A DNA stretch of 64,000 bases from Roseibium alexandrii DFL-11 (lineage in GTDB: Bacteria; Pseudomonadota; Alphaproteobacteria; Rhizobiales; Stappiaceae): positions 3,319,203 to 3,383,202 of the forward strand of contig NZ_CM011002.1 of NCBI RefSeq assembly GCF_000158095.2, written 5' to 3'. The notes beneath the pieces are model-generated. The model was not told the DNA's origin. It saw only the letters and a list, made by a program, of their open reading frames with translations, and did no database searches. Shown piece after piece: positions 26,922 to 35,897 of this stretch; the stretch's first letter is position 1, and every line of letters starts with the position of its first letter. The position numbers and the translations under genes were made by a program.

Positions 26922-29900
26922 TCAAGCAGGCCGGACCTCTGGAGCCAATCCGGTGAAAGTTTCATCAAGAAGTTCGCCCGGAATCTCCATCAACGATGGC
27001 CCTGTTGTCCAAAGCAGATGACATCGGACTGCCTTTGCCGGATAGATCTGCCGCAGCAACTCCTTGTAAACACTGAGCTGCGCCCGATACTCCAACGGCA
27101 CTTGGTCAAGAGTTTCCGGTGGCTGGAGATTGGTCTTGTAGTCCACAATCACAACTTCGTTGCCATCCACAATCAGGCGGTCAATCTGCCCCGACACCTC
27201 AACGTCCGTGCCGTTTGCAGAACGAATCGTTCCAGTTAGTGCCACTTCCGCCCGGCTATTTTCTGAGAACACGGGCTGAAACTCTGGTTTCTCCAGGACC
27301 TGCGCAAGCTCTTTCAGCAAAGTGTCTTTGAAAGGCGCGAAGACGGGCTTCAGTGCCTGGTCCAGAAACGCCTCAGCAGCCGCCATCCGCGACGCTGCCG
27401 GTAAGTCGGGCAGCAACTCCAAAAGCCTGTGGACCAGCCGGCCCCGCTCCAACGGCCAAGAGTCCGGCTGGCGTCCAGCTGCAAGGCGCGCCACAGCCGG
27501 AACCGGTTCAATACCATCCTTGTCTTCCATGTCTTCAAACGCCTTTGACGGTTGAAGCCGGATTTTTCTGGAGACAGGTTTGACAGGTTGATGCGCCCAG
27601 TCAGGCAGTGTGTGATCGTCACCGGACACACTCGCATCCGTTCGAGGATGGCCGGGTGACGGTGCTCTGCCGGTGCCCGCACTGGGGTCCTTTTGCCAAC
27701 GCCACCCAACAACATCACCATCTGCATCGTGCAGCTCTTTGGCTTGTGGCTTCAAGGCAGCAGACACGAGCGAATACCAGCAATTGTCATGCGCACCGCG
27801 TTTCGGCTCCCAGCCGCAGACAATCAATCGATCTTCGGCACGTGTGAGCGCGACATAAAGTAGACGGCGGTATTCTTCTTCCTGCCCCTTCCGGAGTGTT
27901 TCAACCGCTTCGTCATGCCAGCTGATACGATCCGTCTTCGGCGGCAGCCAGACAAGAGAAGGCGGTGATAAGTCGTGTCCGGGACGCGGCCGCGGCAAGA
28001 AGCTTGGATCGTGAATTGCACTCACCGGCGCGCCACCGGGATCAACCAGAATGACAATCCGCGCTTCCAGCCCCTTGGAGCCGTGGACCGTCATGATGCG
28101 CACCATGCCTTTGGTGTTCGTCAACTCGCGCTTGATCTCCGTCGGGGCGGCGGCCATCCAGGCGAGGAACCCTTCCAGACCGGGCGTTCCGGCCTGCTCA
28201 TAGGCAATCGTCAGAGCGAGGAATTCATCCAGGACATCATCAACCTCAACGCCGAGGCGGCGGCGGAACGCCTGACGTCCTCCGTCCGCCCCAAGCAGTC
28301 GGGCATAGAACTCATAGGGAGGTACAAAGTCCGCCCGTGCCCGCCAGTCCTCAAGCTGCCGGCGAACCTCCTGCCATTTTGTGGACGCTTCGGATCGCTT
28401 GACCAGCATCTGCCAGAGCGTACCGGGGCGAATTTTTTCATCTGTTTCGCGCGCGACTTCCAGAAGATCCATGTCGTCCAGACCGAACAGCGGGCTTTTC
28501 AAAACAGCCGCCAGAGAAAGATCGTCTTCCGGCAGAAGAAGAAAACGCCCGAGAGCTGCGAGATCCTGAACCGCGATATGATCTGTGAGAATCAGTCTGT
28601 CTGAGCCGGCCGCCGGGATGTTGAGATTTTTCAGCTCCCGGTTCAGCGCCTCCACGAACGGGCCACGCTTACGGACCAGGATCATGACATCACCCGGCTC
28701 TGCGGTCCCGTCCAGCATCCAGCCTTTGATAGTTGACGCGATCCGCTTGGCGACCTTCAACATCGGGCTGCCTGAGCCGACGTGATCGACCGGCAACCGC
28801 CAGTCATCGGGTTCGCTCACCTCGGCCTCAGTTTCCAGCGGCCAAAGATCAACAATCCCGGGATCCAGCCGGATCGCCTCATGAACCGGGGCCACGCCGT
28901 CTTGCGATAGCCCTTGATAAGCGCTGGCGTCTTTGAACACCTCATCAACCGCCCCCAAGACATCCGGTGTCGAGCGGAATGAGAGCTGAAGGTTTACGGA
29001 GTGAAACTCCTGCTCCGCGCTTTGTGCCTGTCTGGAAAAGGCCCGGCGCATTTGATCGAAGTAAGCCGGAACAGCGCCTTGAAAGGAATAGATCGACTGT
29101 TTCTCGTCCCCCACCGCAAAGAGGGTCCGGACCTTTTCACGCCCGCTGTCACCGACGAAGAACTCCGCGGCCAAAGCGTTGACCACCTCCCACTGGCGCG
29201 GGCTCGTGTCCTGCGCCTCGTCAACGAGGATATGATCCAAGCCCTGATCGAGCTTGTATTGCACCCACTGAGCCGCGTCCGATTTGGCGAGCAGCGTGGC
29301 CGTCTTGACCACCAGATCTTCAAAATCCAGGTAGCCTTTGGCCGTCTTCGCCCGTTCGTAATACGTGATCACAGCATCCGCGAGCCGCAAAAGCGCGACG
29401 GTGCCCGCATAGGTCACGACCTTCCGGCGCTCGTCCAGAAGTTCCAAAAGCCGGGCTTGTTCCGCAATAAGCGCATCGACCATGTCCGGAAACGCTTCCG
29501 TCACTTTCTTGGTCGCCAGCGATTTCCTTGCTTCAAGCTTGCCTGTCAGGAAGACCGGAAGCCAGGCCTCTCGGAAAAGGCCCGGGTCGGTCTGGCGGAT
29601 TGCCGCGACAAGCGCCTCTGCCTTGCCCTGATCCGTTTTCGTGCCCGTGTTCAGCGCTTCCGAGTAGCTGAGGCAGGTGTTCAAATCGAACGGACATTCA
29701 GAGCGAAAACGGCGGTCGAAATCTGAAAGCTGCTGAGCCGGATCAATTTCAAGATCATCCGCCAGGGCGTGTAATGCTGGTTCCAAACCACCCGCATCGA
29801 CCGTCCAGCGTCGGAACGCATCGCGGTTCTGAATGAGTTCATCCAAGGCCTTTTGCGCACCGCCGTCGCTCATCAGATCGATAACAGATGCAAGCGCCTG

Positions 29901-30437
29901 GCCGAACGGACTGTCCGGCTCCATCTCCGCCTTGTGAAGCACACTGGCGCGCGCTTCCGCCATCAATTCAGCCGCGATGCGGTCGTCGAGAACGTTGAAG
30001 TGACCAGCGACATTGGCCTCAAGCGGGAACTGATGGAGAAGTGCTTCGCAAAAGCCGTGGATGGTTTGGATCTTAAGGCCACCCGGTGTTTCAAGCGCAC
30101 GGGCAAACAGACGCCGGGCCATCGCGATCCGGGCGGCATCCGGATGACGTCCCTCAATCTCAAAGAGTTCTTTTGCGAGATCCGCATCGTCCATCGTCAC
30201 CCAGGTGCCGAGGATCTTGAAGACGCGGGTCGCCATTTCAGCGGCCGCAGCCTTAGTGAAGGTCAGCGCCAGAATACGGGATGGGTCGGTGCCATCCAGC
30301 AGGAGCCGGACGACCCTGCGCGACAGGACAAAGGTCTTTCCCGATCCGGCGTTCGCACTCACCCAGGCGGACGCACGGGGGCGCGATGCAAGATCCTGAC
30401 GCTGCCGGGTGAGGTCGGGGATCTGAAAGCCACTCAT
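26922..30437 (-). CDS. addA: Helicase-nuclease AddA (RecB-like)
   Basis: A UvrD-family helicase/nuclease of 1171 residues that, with AddB, resects double-strand breaks for RecA loading (the RecBCD counterpart). Walker A SANAGSGKTFVLSRR at the N-terminus; DEAQDTSP (motif II), DEKQSIYSFQ (III), VHGSKGLEA and VALTRAEDRL (V-VI) follow. The C-terminal nuclease domain shows VIVDYKTN. Starts in the addB stop (ATGA) at 30437, so translation is coupled. Confidence 0.95.
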   Translation of the reverse strand: MSGFQIPDLTRQRQDLASRPRASAWVSANAGSGKTFVLSRRVVRLLLDGTDPSRILALTFTKAAAAEMATRVFKILGTWVTMDDADLAKELFEIEGRHPDAARIAMARRLFARALETPGGLKIQTIHGFCEALLHQFPLEANVAGHFNVLDDRIAAELMAEARASVLHKAEMEPDSPFGQALASVIDLMSDGGAQKALDELIQNRDAFRRWTVDAGGLEPALHALADDLEIDPAQQLSDFDRRFRSECPFDLNTCLSYSEALNTGTKTDQGKAEALVAAIRQTDPGLFREAWLPVFLTGKLEARKSLATKKVTEAFPDMVDALIAEQARLLELLDERRKVVTYAGTVALLRLADAVITYYERAKTAKGYLDFEDLVVKTATLLAKSDAAQWVQYKLDQGLDHILVDEAQDTSPRQWEVVNALAAEFFVGDSGREKVRTLFAVGDEKQSIYSFQGAVPAYFDQMRRAFSRQAQSAEQEFHSVNLQLSFRSTPDVLGAVDEVFKDASAYQGLSQDGVAPVHEAIRLDPGIVDLWPLETEAEVSEPDDWRLPVDHVGSGSPMLKVAKRIASTIKGWMLDGTAEPGDVMILVRKRGPFVEALNRELKNLNIPAAGSDRLILTDHIAVQDLAALGRFLLLPEDDLSLAAVLKSPLFGLDDMDLLEVARETDEKIRPGTLWQMLVKRSEASTKWQEVRRQLEDWRARADFVPPYEFYARLLGADGGRQAFRRRLGVEVDDVLDEFLALTIAYEQAGTPGLEGFLAWMAAAPTEIKRELTNTKGMVRIMTVHGSKGLEARIVILVDPGGAPVSAIHDPSFLPRPRPGHDLSPPSLVWLPPKTDRISWHDEAVETLRKGQEEEYRRLLYVALTRAEDRLIVCGWEPKRGAHDNCWYSLVSAALKPQAKELHDADGDVVGWRWQKDPSAGTGRAPSPGHPRTDASVSGDDHTLPDWAHQPVKPVSRKIRLQPSKAFEDMEDKDGIEPVPAVARLAAGRQPDSWPLERGRLVHRLLELLPDLPAASRMAAAEAFLDQALKPVFAPFKDTLLKELAQVLEKPEFQPVFSENSRAEVALTGTIRSANGTDVEVSGQIDRLIVDGNEVVIVDYKTNLQPPETLDQVPLEYRAQLSVYKELLRQIYPAKAVRCHLLWTTGPSLMEIPGELLDETFTGLAPEVRPA

Positions 30438-33400
30438 GCCGGGTCCTCCCCGCCAAGCGCCCATTCTTGCGCGCGTGCCAGATGGTCATAAGGACCATCG
30501 ATCTGACGGCCCTGCATGACGCGGGCCCGGGAGAGATAGCCGGTCTCTTCCTTGGCATAATGGGCGATCAATTGTTCGAGACGCTGCCAGGCATCCTCGA
30601 TGAGCTCCTCCAATGCCGCATCTTTCGGGTTCCGGCCGACTTCGAGCACAGCGTCAGTCCCCCCTTTCAGCTGCAGATAAAGCAGTTCACCGACCGGGTC
30701 ACCAGCTGGCACATCCTTGAAACCACCGCGCTGGATCATCGCCGCTTCCAGTGGCAGCTGTGGCGACAACAGAGCATCCACCTGTTTTTGCGACGGCACC
30801 TGGCCAGTCTTGTAGTCAATGACGGAAAGAGACCCAGAACTCATCAGATCGATGCGATCGGCCCGCCCGCGCAGGCGGAAATCCAGACCGGGCAGTTTCA
30901 GCTCGACACCGCCGCCGATCTCCAGGAACCGTTTTTCGACGTGCAAAGACCTCTTGGCCTCAAACGCGACAAACCCTTCAGCAATCCGCTGGAACCGCGG
31001 CCACCAGAGCGCCCGGATTGCCGGGAACGCGTCCAGCGGTTCGAACAGCTCTTCTCCGATCTCAAGCAAAGCCGTCACCGCCGTTTCGTCAAACGGCCCG
31101 GTCCAGGTCGACAAGAACTCTGCAAGTGCATCGTGAATGAGATTGCCCTTGTCGGCGGCTCCCGGCTCCCCACCGATCGGATCGACCGGCTGCAACTCCA
31201 GCGAATGCCGGGCAAAGATCGCGTAGGGATCCCGCACAAGCCGTTCGATTTCGGTCACCGACAGCGTTTTCGGTCGCGCTCCCAATGGAGGTTTCGGGGC
31301 AGGCCGGTCTGCGGGACGCACATCGCCGGCCTGACGATCCAACAGCGCTGCGAGTTGCGAATAACGGTTGCCCCGCGCTTCCATCCCAGCTGCGATCTCC
31401 GGTCCGGCTAAAGTGGTCAGACGCTGAAGCCATCTTGATGCAACGGTTGGAGCCCCATCAGCCCTTGCGGCACGGGAAAGAAGGACCCGCTTGGCACCCA
31501 TCCCTTGTGCAAAATCATGGGCGGCCGCTCCCAGGCGCCGCTCAGGGGGTTCCAGCCCCATATCCCGTTTCATTGGCCGATTGAGCCAGGGATCGTTGCG
31601 GGTACGCTGCGGCCACGTGCCCTCGTTGAGCCCGCCGAGAATGACAAAATCGAATGCTTGCAGGCGTGCTTCCATTGGCCCGAGGATTTGCACCCGCGGA
31701 TCCCGCGGCAAGCGCCGGCGCACGGCGTCCCCCGACATCAATGCCGACAGAACGGATGGCCATTCATGCGGCGGCACAGCAAGACCGCTGGCCTCTGCTT
31801 CCAACAACCCGGACCAGAACGCCGCCAGCGCCTCACCTGCCTCGGCTGCATAAAGCTCATCCGCGGCCCCTGTCTCATCCGCAGAAATCGCCTGCATGAC
31901 ATCGACATGCGCCTGAACGAGGTGTTCCACCGGCACCGGGTCACGATCTCCGGCCATGTTTTCCAGCGGTGCGAGCGCGCTCTGAAGGCGTGCTGCGAGA
32001 TCCGCGATCACATCCCAATCGCCCTCGTGCACCTTCTTCCAGCGTGGCGTGTGTGCATTCTCGGCAGCGGCCCGGCAGGCCTCTACGGCCATGATCAAAC
32101 CATCGGTACCGGGGCGGGGCCGCTCGCCGCGGATCACCCCGCGCTCCAATGCCCGAGCAGCGGCACGGATATCCTTGATGGGCAGGCCGAGACGCGCCAG
32201 TGGATGTTTCAAAAGGGCCAGAAGATCAATTGGTTCACAACCGTTCAGCGCAAGCTTCGCCGCCAGGATCGTCAGGATGGCCGGCGCGGTCTGATCGAGC
32301 GGCCGGCCAGCACTGTCGTCAGCCTGGATATTCCAACGCGCAAGCTCTGCCGCCACGCGGCGGGTCAGCATCCTGTCCGGAGAGATCAGCGCTGCGGTCT
32401 CACCGAGTTCGATTGCCTCCCGCAAGGCAATCGCAAGGCTCAACGCTTCATCTGCCTCGTTGCGAGCCGTCATTAGAGAGACATTGTTGAGTGCAGCCGA
32501 TCGGACTTCGATCGGGGTCGCATCCAAATAACTTGTCCAGCCGTCGGAGGTGTCCGCTGGCCGCAATGCTTCTGAGACCAATCTCTGGCGCTGACTGAGA
32601 ATATCGCCGGGATCATCAAGCGCGCGAACATCTGCACGTGTAACGCCGAGGCGGTCGAGCAGCTGTTTCAAGGAATACTGCGGATGAGAGGACAAGGGTG
32701 GTGGTGTTTTTGTATCGCTTCCATGCCGTGTGCCGGTTACAAACCGCTGGCCAAGCGCCTCCCAGGACCGGTCGTCAAGGTCCAGATCCAGCCCGGGCAG
32801 CACAATAACACCCTGCTCCAACCCGGCCACGGCTTTCAGAAGTTCAGCCGTTGCCGGCACCGAGCCGGTTACGCCTGCCACGATGACAGGGCCTTTTGGC
32901 GGTGTCGCGGCAATCCGTTGGGCTTCCCGCCGGATCAGCGCGGAGCGGCGGGCCTTCGGGTCCATCTTGCCGAGTTCTGCCAAGTGCGCCGGCCAGGCCT
33001 CCTGAACAATCTTCAGGAAGTCCAGAGTGATCTGCCAATAGCGAGCATGATCGTCCGGCACCAGCCCGGCAAGCTCGCTCCAGTCCGCCTCTTCCGTTTC
33101 CACTTCATCCATCAGGGTCAGGAGATCGCCAGCCAGCCAGGCTGCATCGGCGGTCGAAGCGGGAAGCCCAAGCGGCTCATCGGACCGCAGAGCCAGAGCT
33201 TCGCGGCGCAAAGCCCCTTTCCAGGCCATAACCAGCCGGGTCATCGCCAGATGCCGGTCGATCAGCGGCATCGCTGGCGGCAGCGGTTCGAGGTCCGGGC
33301 CGGAACTCAGAGATTGGATGTCCTCGTCGGCATCGCCGACGGGCCGGATGATTGGCAAGAGTACAGGCCTGCCACCGAGGGCTATTTGAAACAAGTCTGG

Positions 33401-33574
33401 CAGCAGGCGCGCAGCGCGGCGCGTCGGTAGGTAAAGCGTTGCTGACGACAACAACAGCGGATCATCCAGCGGCCGGAACCCTGGCACGAGTTGCCCATCA
33501 ACAAGCTTGTCTACAAAGGTCTCAAGAAAGGAAACGGCGGGCGGGATTGTAAAAAGACGGGGCTGGTCCGGCAT
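30434..33574 (-). CDS. addB: Double-strand break repair protein AddB
   Basis: A 1046-residue partner of AddA. It has a degenerate helicase N-terminus (FLETFVDKLVDGQLVPGF, LPTRRAARLLPDLF) and a C-terminal PD-(D/E)xK nuclease domain (GRADRIDLMSSGSLSVIDYKTG, quoted in part). I see no cysteine cluster flanking the nuclease domain, unlike the Bacillus AddB iron-sulfur staple, as usual for alphaproteobacterial AddB. Four bases separate its start from the murU-like gene stop. Confidence 0.94.
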   Translation of the reverse strand: MPDQPRLFTIPPAVSFLETFVDKLVDGQLVPGFRPLDDPLLLSSATLYLPTRRAARLLPDLFQIALGGRPVLLPIIRPVGDADEDIQSLSSGPDLEPLPPAMPLIDRHLAMTRLVMAWKGALRREALALRSDEPLGLPASTADAAWLAGDLLTLMDEVETEEADWSELAGLVPDDHARYWQITLDFLKIVQEAWPAHLAELGKMDPKARRSALIRREAQRIAATPPKGPVIVAGVTGSVPATAELLKAVAGLEQGVIVLPGLDLDLDDRSWEALGQRFVTGTRHGSDTKTPPPLSSHPQYSLKQLLDRLGVTRADVRALDDPGDILSQRQRLVSEALRPADTSDGWTSYLDATPIEVRSAALNNVSLMTARNEADEALSLAIALREAIELGETAALISPDRMLTRRVAAELARWNIQADDSAGRPLDQTAPAILTILAAKLALNGCEPIDLLALLKHPLARLGLPIKDIRAAARALERGVIRGERPRPGTDGLIMAVEACRAAAENAHTPRWKKVHEGDWDVIADLAARLQSALAPLENMAGDRDPVPVEHLVQAHVDVMQAISADETGAADELYAAEAGEALAAFWSGLLEAEASGLAVPPHEWPSVLSALMSGDAVRRRLPRDPRVQILGPMEARLQAFDFVILGGLNEGTWPQRTRNDPWLNRPMKRDMGLEPPERRLGAAAHDFAQGMGAKRVLLSRAARADGAPTVASRWLQRLTTLAGPEIAAGMEARGNRYSQLAALLDRQAGDVRPADRPAPKPPLGARPKTLSVTEIERLVRDPYAIFARHSLELQPVDPIGGEPGAADKGNLIHDALAEFLSTWTGPFDETAVTALLEIGEELFEPLDAFPAIRALWWPRFQRIAEGFVAFEAKRSLHVEKRFLEIGGGVELKLPGLDFRLRGRADRIDLMSSGSLSVIDYKTGQVPSQKQVDALLSPQLPLEAAMIQRGGFKDVPAGDPVGELLYLQLKGGTDAVLEVGRNPKDAALEELIEDAWQRLEQLIAHYAKEETGYLSRARVMQGRQIDGPYDHLARAQEWALGGEDPA

Positions 33575-33577
33575 CTC

Positions 33578-34318
33578 TTAAGCAGCGCTTTCGCGGACTG
33601 CATATTCCGCGGCCCGGATTGCTTCCGGCGTACCAATGTGCAGCCAGACACCTTCCATCTGGACACCAAACAACCGTCCACTTTCAATTGCCCGGTCGAA
33701 AAGAACATTCATCGAAAACGGGCCATCCGGTGCGCCTTCAAACAAACGGGGATGCAAGATCGCAGCACCCGCATATGCAAATGGAGTAACGCCTTTTTCC
33801 GGCCTTCGGCTGAGCGATCCATCACGTGCCATTTCGAAGTCCCCGCGGCCCGCATAAGCTACAGCCTTGACCGTTTCTGCCACCAAGAGCAATGCGTCCA
33901 TGCGGCTGTCGTCCCAGGCATCGATCATATGCTCCAAGTTTGGCTTGACGCCCTCGACCCAGTAGCAGGTGTCCGAATTCAGCTGGAAAAAAGGGTCACT
34001 CCCGAGCAGCGGTAGCGCATTCTTGATCCCTCCACCGGTCTCCAGAAGCTGTGCACGCTCATCGGAAATCACGATATCCATATCCTTCCGCCGCCGGACA
34101 TGAACCTCAACAAGATCGGCAAGGTAGTGAACATTGACCACGCATTTTTTCACGCCTGCAGCAGCCAGCCGGTCCATTCCATGATCAATCAGCGCCTGGC
34201 CGTTTACCTCAATGAGCGGTTTGGGTGTGGTTGCGGTCAGCGGGCGCATCCGCTTCCCAAGGCCGGCGGCCAGGATCATGGCATTGGTTGGGCGAAAGCG
34301 CATGTCTGTCATTGTCAT
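33578..34318 (-). CDS. murU: MurU-like sugar nucleotidyltransferase
   Basis: A 246-residue sugar-1-phosphate nucleotidyltransferase. Motif LAAGLGKRMRPLT near the N-terminus and KPLIEVNGQALIDH follow the family pattern; NSDTCYWVEG holds the metal-binding Asp. Its neighbour carries an AmgK-like kinase domain; in Pseudomonas, AmgK and MurU convert MurNAc to UDP-MurNAc in cell-wall recycling. That pairing is why I call MurU rather than a mannose- or glucose-1-phosphate enzyme. Confidence 0.8.
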   Translation of the reverse strand: MTMTDMRFRPTNAMILAAGLGKRMRPLTATTPKPLIEVNGQALIDHGMDRLAAAGVKKCVVNVHYLADLVEVHVRRRKDMDIVISDERAQLLETGGGIKNALPLLGSDPFFQLNSDTCYWVEGVKPNLEHMIDAWDDSRMDALLLVAETVKAVAYAGRGDFEMARDGSLSRRPEKGVTPFAYAGAAILHPRLFEGAPDGPFSMNVLFDRAIESGRLFGVQMEGVWLHIGTPEAIRAAEYAVRESAA

Positions 34319-34351
34319 ACTCGGTTGTCTAATCAGCTCTTCAGCGTCCAG

Positions 34352-35884
34352 TCAGTATCGTCCAATATGTCTTTGATACCAATCTTTCAAATCGGACAAT
34401 ACGGGCGCCATCATCACCCGGTCGAGGTATCCTTCCATCCTTGGAAGGTGCTCAAGATACGCTGGCTTACTGTCCCGCCTTGCCAGGCGGACGAAGATGC
34501 CGAGGATCTTGGAAATCCTCTGCGCGCCCATGACGACATAAGCCTGTTGGAACGCCGCCCGATCGACTTCTTGGCCTAGCCCCTTCCGCTTTTGGAGATA
34601 AGCATCAAAAAGGGCTTTTTCCAGTTCAGGGTCGATGTCTGTTCGCGCGTCCAACAGCAAGGAAGCAACATCATAAGCGACTGGTCCGATCACCGTGTCC
34701 TGAAAATCAATCAGGCCAATGCGATCAGTGCCTAATGCCCCGACCTGCCAAAGCAAGTTTGGAGAGTGAAAGTCTCTCAGGACCCAACCGCATTGGGCCT
34801 CCGACAATCTATCGAGCAAGCCTCGCCAAAGCGCGTCGAATTCCGCTTTGATTTGATCGCTCGCCTCAGCTCCGGTTTTCTCGGGCAGATACCAATCCAA
34901 CAAAAGGCTTGCTTCAGAGATCAGCGCATCGTTGGAATAGATCGGGACGCGATAGGTTTCGCCGGTATCCAGGTTTACCGTTTCTGGAAACTTGCGGGCA
35001 TGCATGGCCGCCAAGACATCGACGGCGGCAAAGTACCGCTCTGCGACAGGCTTGCCGTCAACAACGATGGTTTCGCTGCCAAGAAACTCCGACAGGACCA
35101 GCCCCTTGTCGAAATCCGCTTTCTTTATGGCCGGAGCGCGGAGGCCGATTTTGCGCAGTTCGCCGCCTATTGCAGCAACCGCGCAGCAATCCTTCGCAAG
35201 ATGTACCTCGTCCATGTAGGAACGTATGGTCTCCGGCAGGGTTGCATCAGAGAAGGGCCACCGCATGAGAACCAGATGCTCATCTCCCGCGTCGATTTTC
35301 TCAAACGTCCGGAGAGAGGCATCCCCAGCCAAATGCTCGCGAGAGATCGGCCCTGTGTTCAGCGCCGCCTTCAAGAACGCGCGAATCTCAAGAGTGGCGG
35401 AGATCCGTTTTTCCCATTCCGGGTCCTCAGAGTAGAACTCAACCTGGCGCGTGTCCTCATCTCTCCCATGGCGGAACTGAAGCCAAAGTGCAGACTCGGG
35501 CAAGAGGTCTTTTGCCATCTCCGGCCACTCAATCAGAGCGGCACTATCCTCCAGGATTTCTTCAAGACCCAACTCCTCGATTTCTTCCGGTTCTTCCAAC
35601 CGGTAGAGATCGAAATGGGCAAGTGGAAGCCTTGGCAAATCGTAAGGCTGAACCAGTGTAAAGGTTGGACTCGGAACTTCCAGATCGGGATCGCCGGCCA
35701 TGTTGCGGATCAGGGCACGACTGAAGGTGGATTTACCGGCTCCAAGATCCCCGGAAAGACACAACAGGTCTCCCGGTTTCAGGATTGCCGCAAGGTCTTC
35801 GGCAAGTTGACGCGTATCGCTTTCGTCTTTCAACGACAAAGACAGAAAGGTTGCGGTTAGATCGCGAAGCTGGTGGGACGCCAT
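34352..35884 (-). CDS. TsaE-AmgK fusion: t6A ATPase plus anomeric sugar kinase
   Basis: A 510-residue two-domain protein. Residues 1-155 are TsaE, the ATPase of the tRNA threonylcarbamoyladenosine machinery: P-loop LSGDLGAGKSTFSRALI, SPTFTLVQPY, HFDLYRLEEPEEIEELGLEE in part. Residues ~165-510 are an aminoglycoside-phosphotransferase-fold kinase like AmgK (N-acetylmuramate/GlcNAc anomeric kinase): catalytic loop WVLRDFHSPNLLW, metal site IGLIDFQDTVIGP. The two activities belong to different pathways. The murU gene follows by 33 bases, supporting the recycling role of the second domain. Confidence 0.88.
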   Translation of the reverse strand: MASHQLRDLTATFLSLSLKDESDTRQLAEDLAAILKPGDLLCLSGDLGAGKSTFSRALIRNMAGDPDLEVPSPTFTLVQPYDLPRLPLAHFDLYRLEEPEEIEELGLEEILEDSAALIEWPEMAKDLLPESALWLQFRHGRDEDTRQVEFYSEDPEWEKRISATLEIRAFLKAALNTGPISREHLAGDASLRTFEKIDAGDEHLVLMRWPFSDATLPETIRSYMDEVHLAKDCCAVAAIGGELRKIGLRAPAIKKADFDKGLVLSEFLGSETIVVDGKPVAERYFAAVDVLAAMHARKFPETVNLDTGETYRVPIYSNDALISEASLLLDWYLPEKTGAEASDQIKAEFDALWRGLLDRLSEAQCGWVLRDFHSPNLLWQVGALGTDRIGLIDFQDTVIGPVAYDVASLLLDARTDIDPELEKALFDAYLQKRKGLGQEVDRAAFQQAYVVMGAQRISKILGIFVRLARRDSKPAYLEHLPRMEGYLDRVMMAPVLSDLKDWYQRHIGRY

Positions 35885-35897
35885 GGGGACGCGAACC

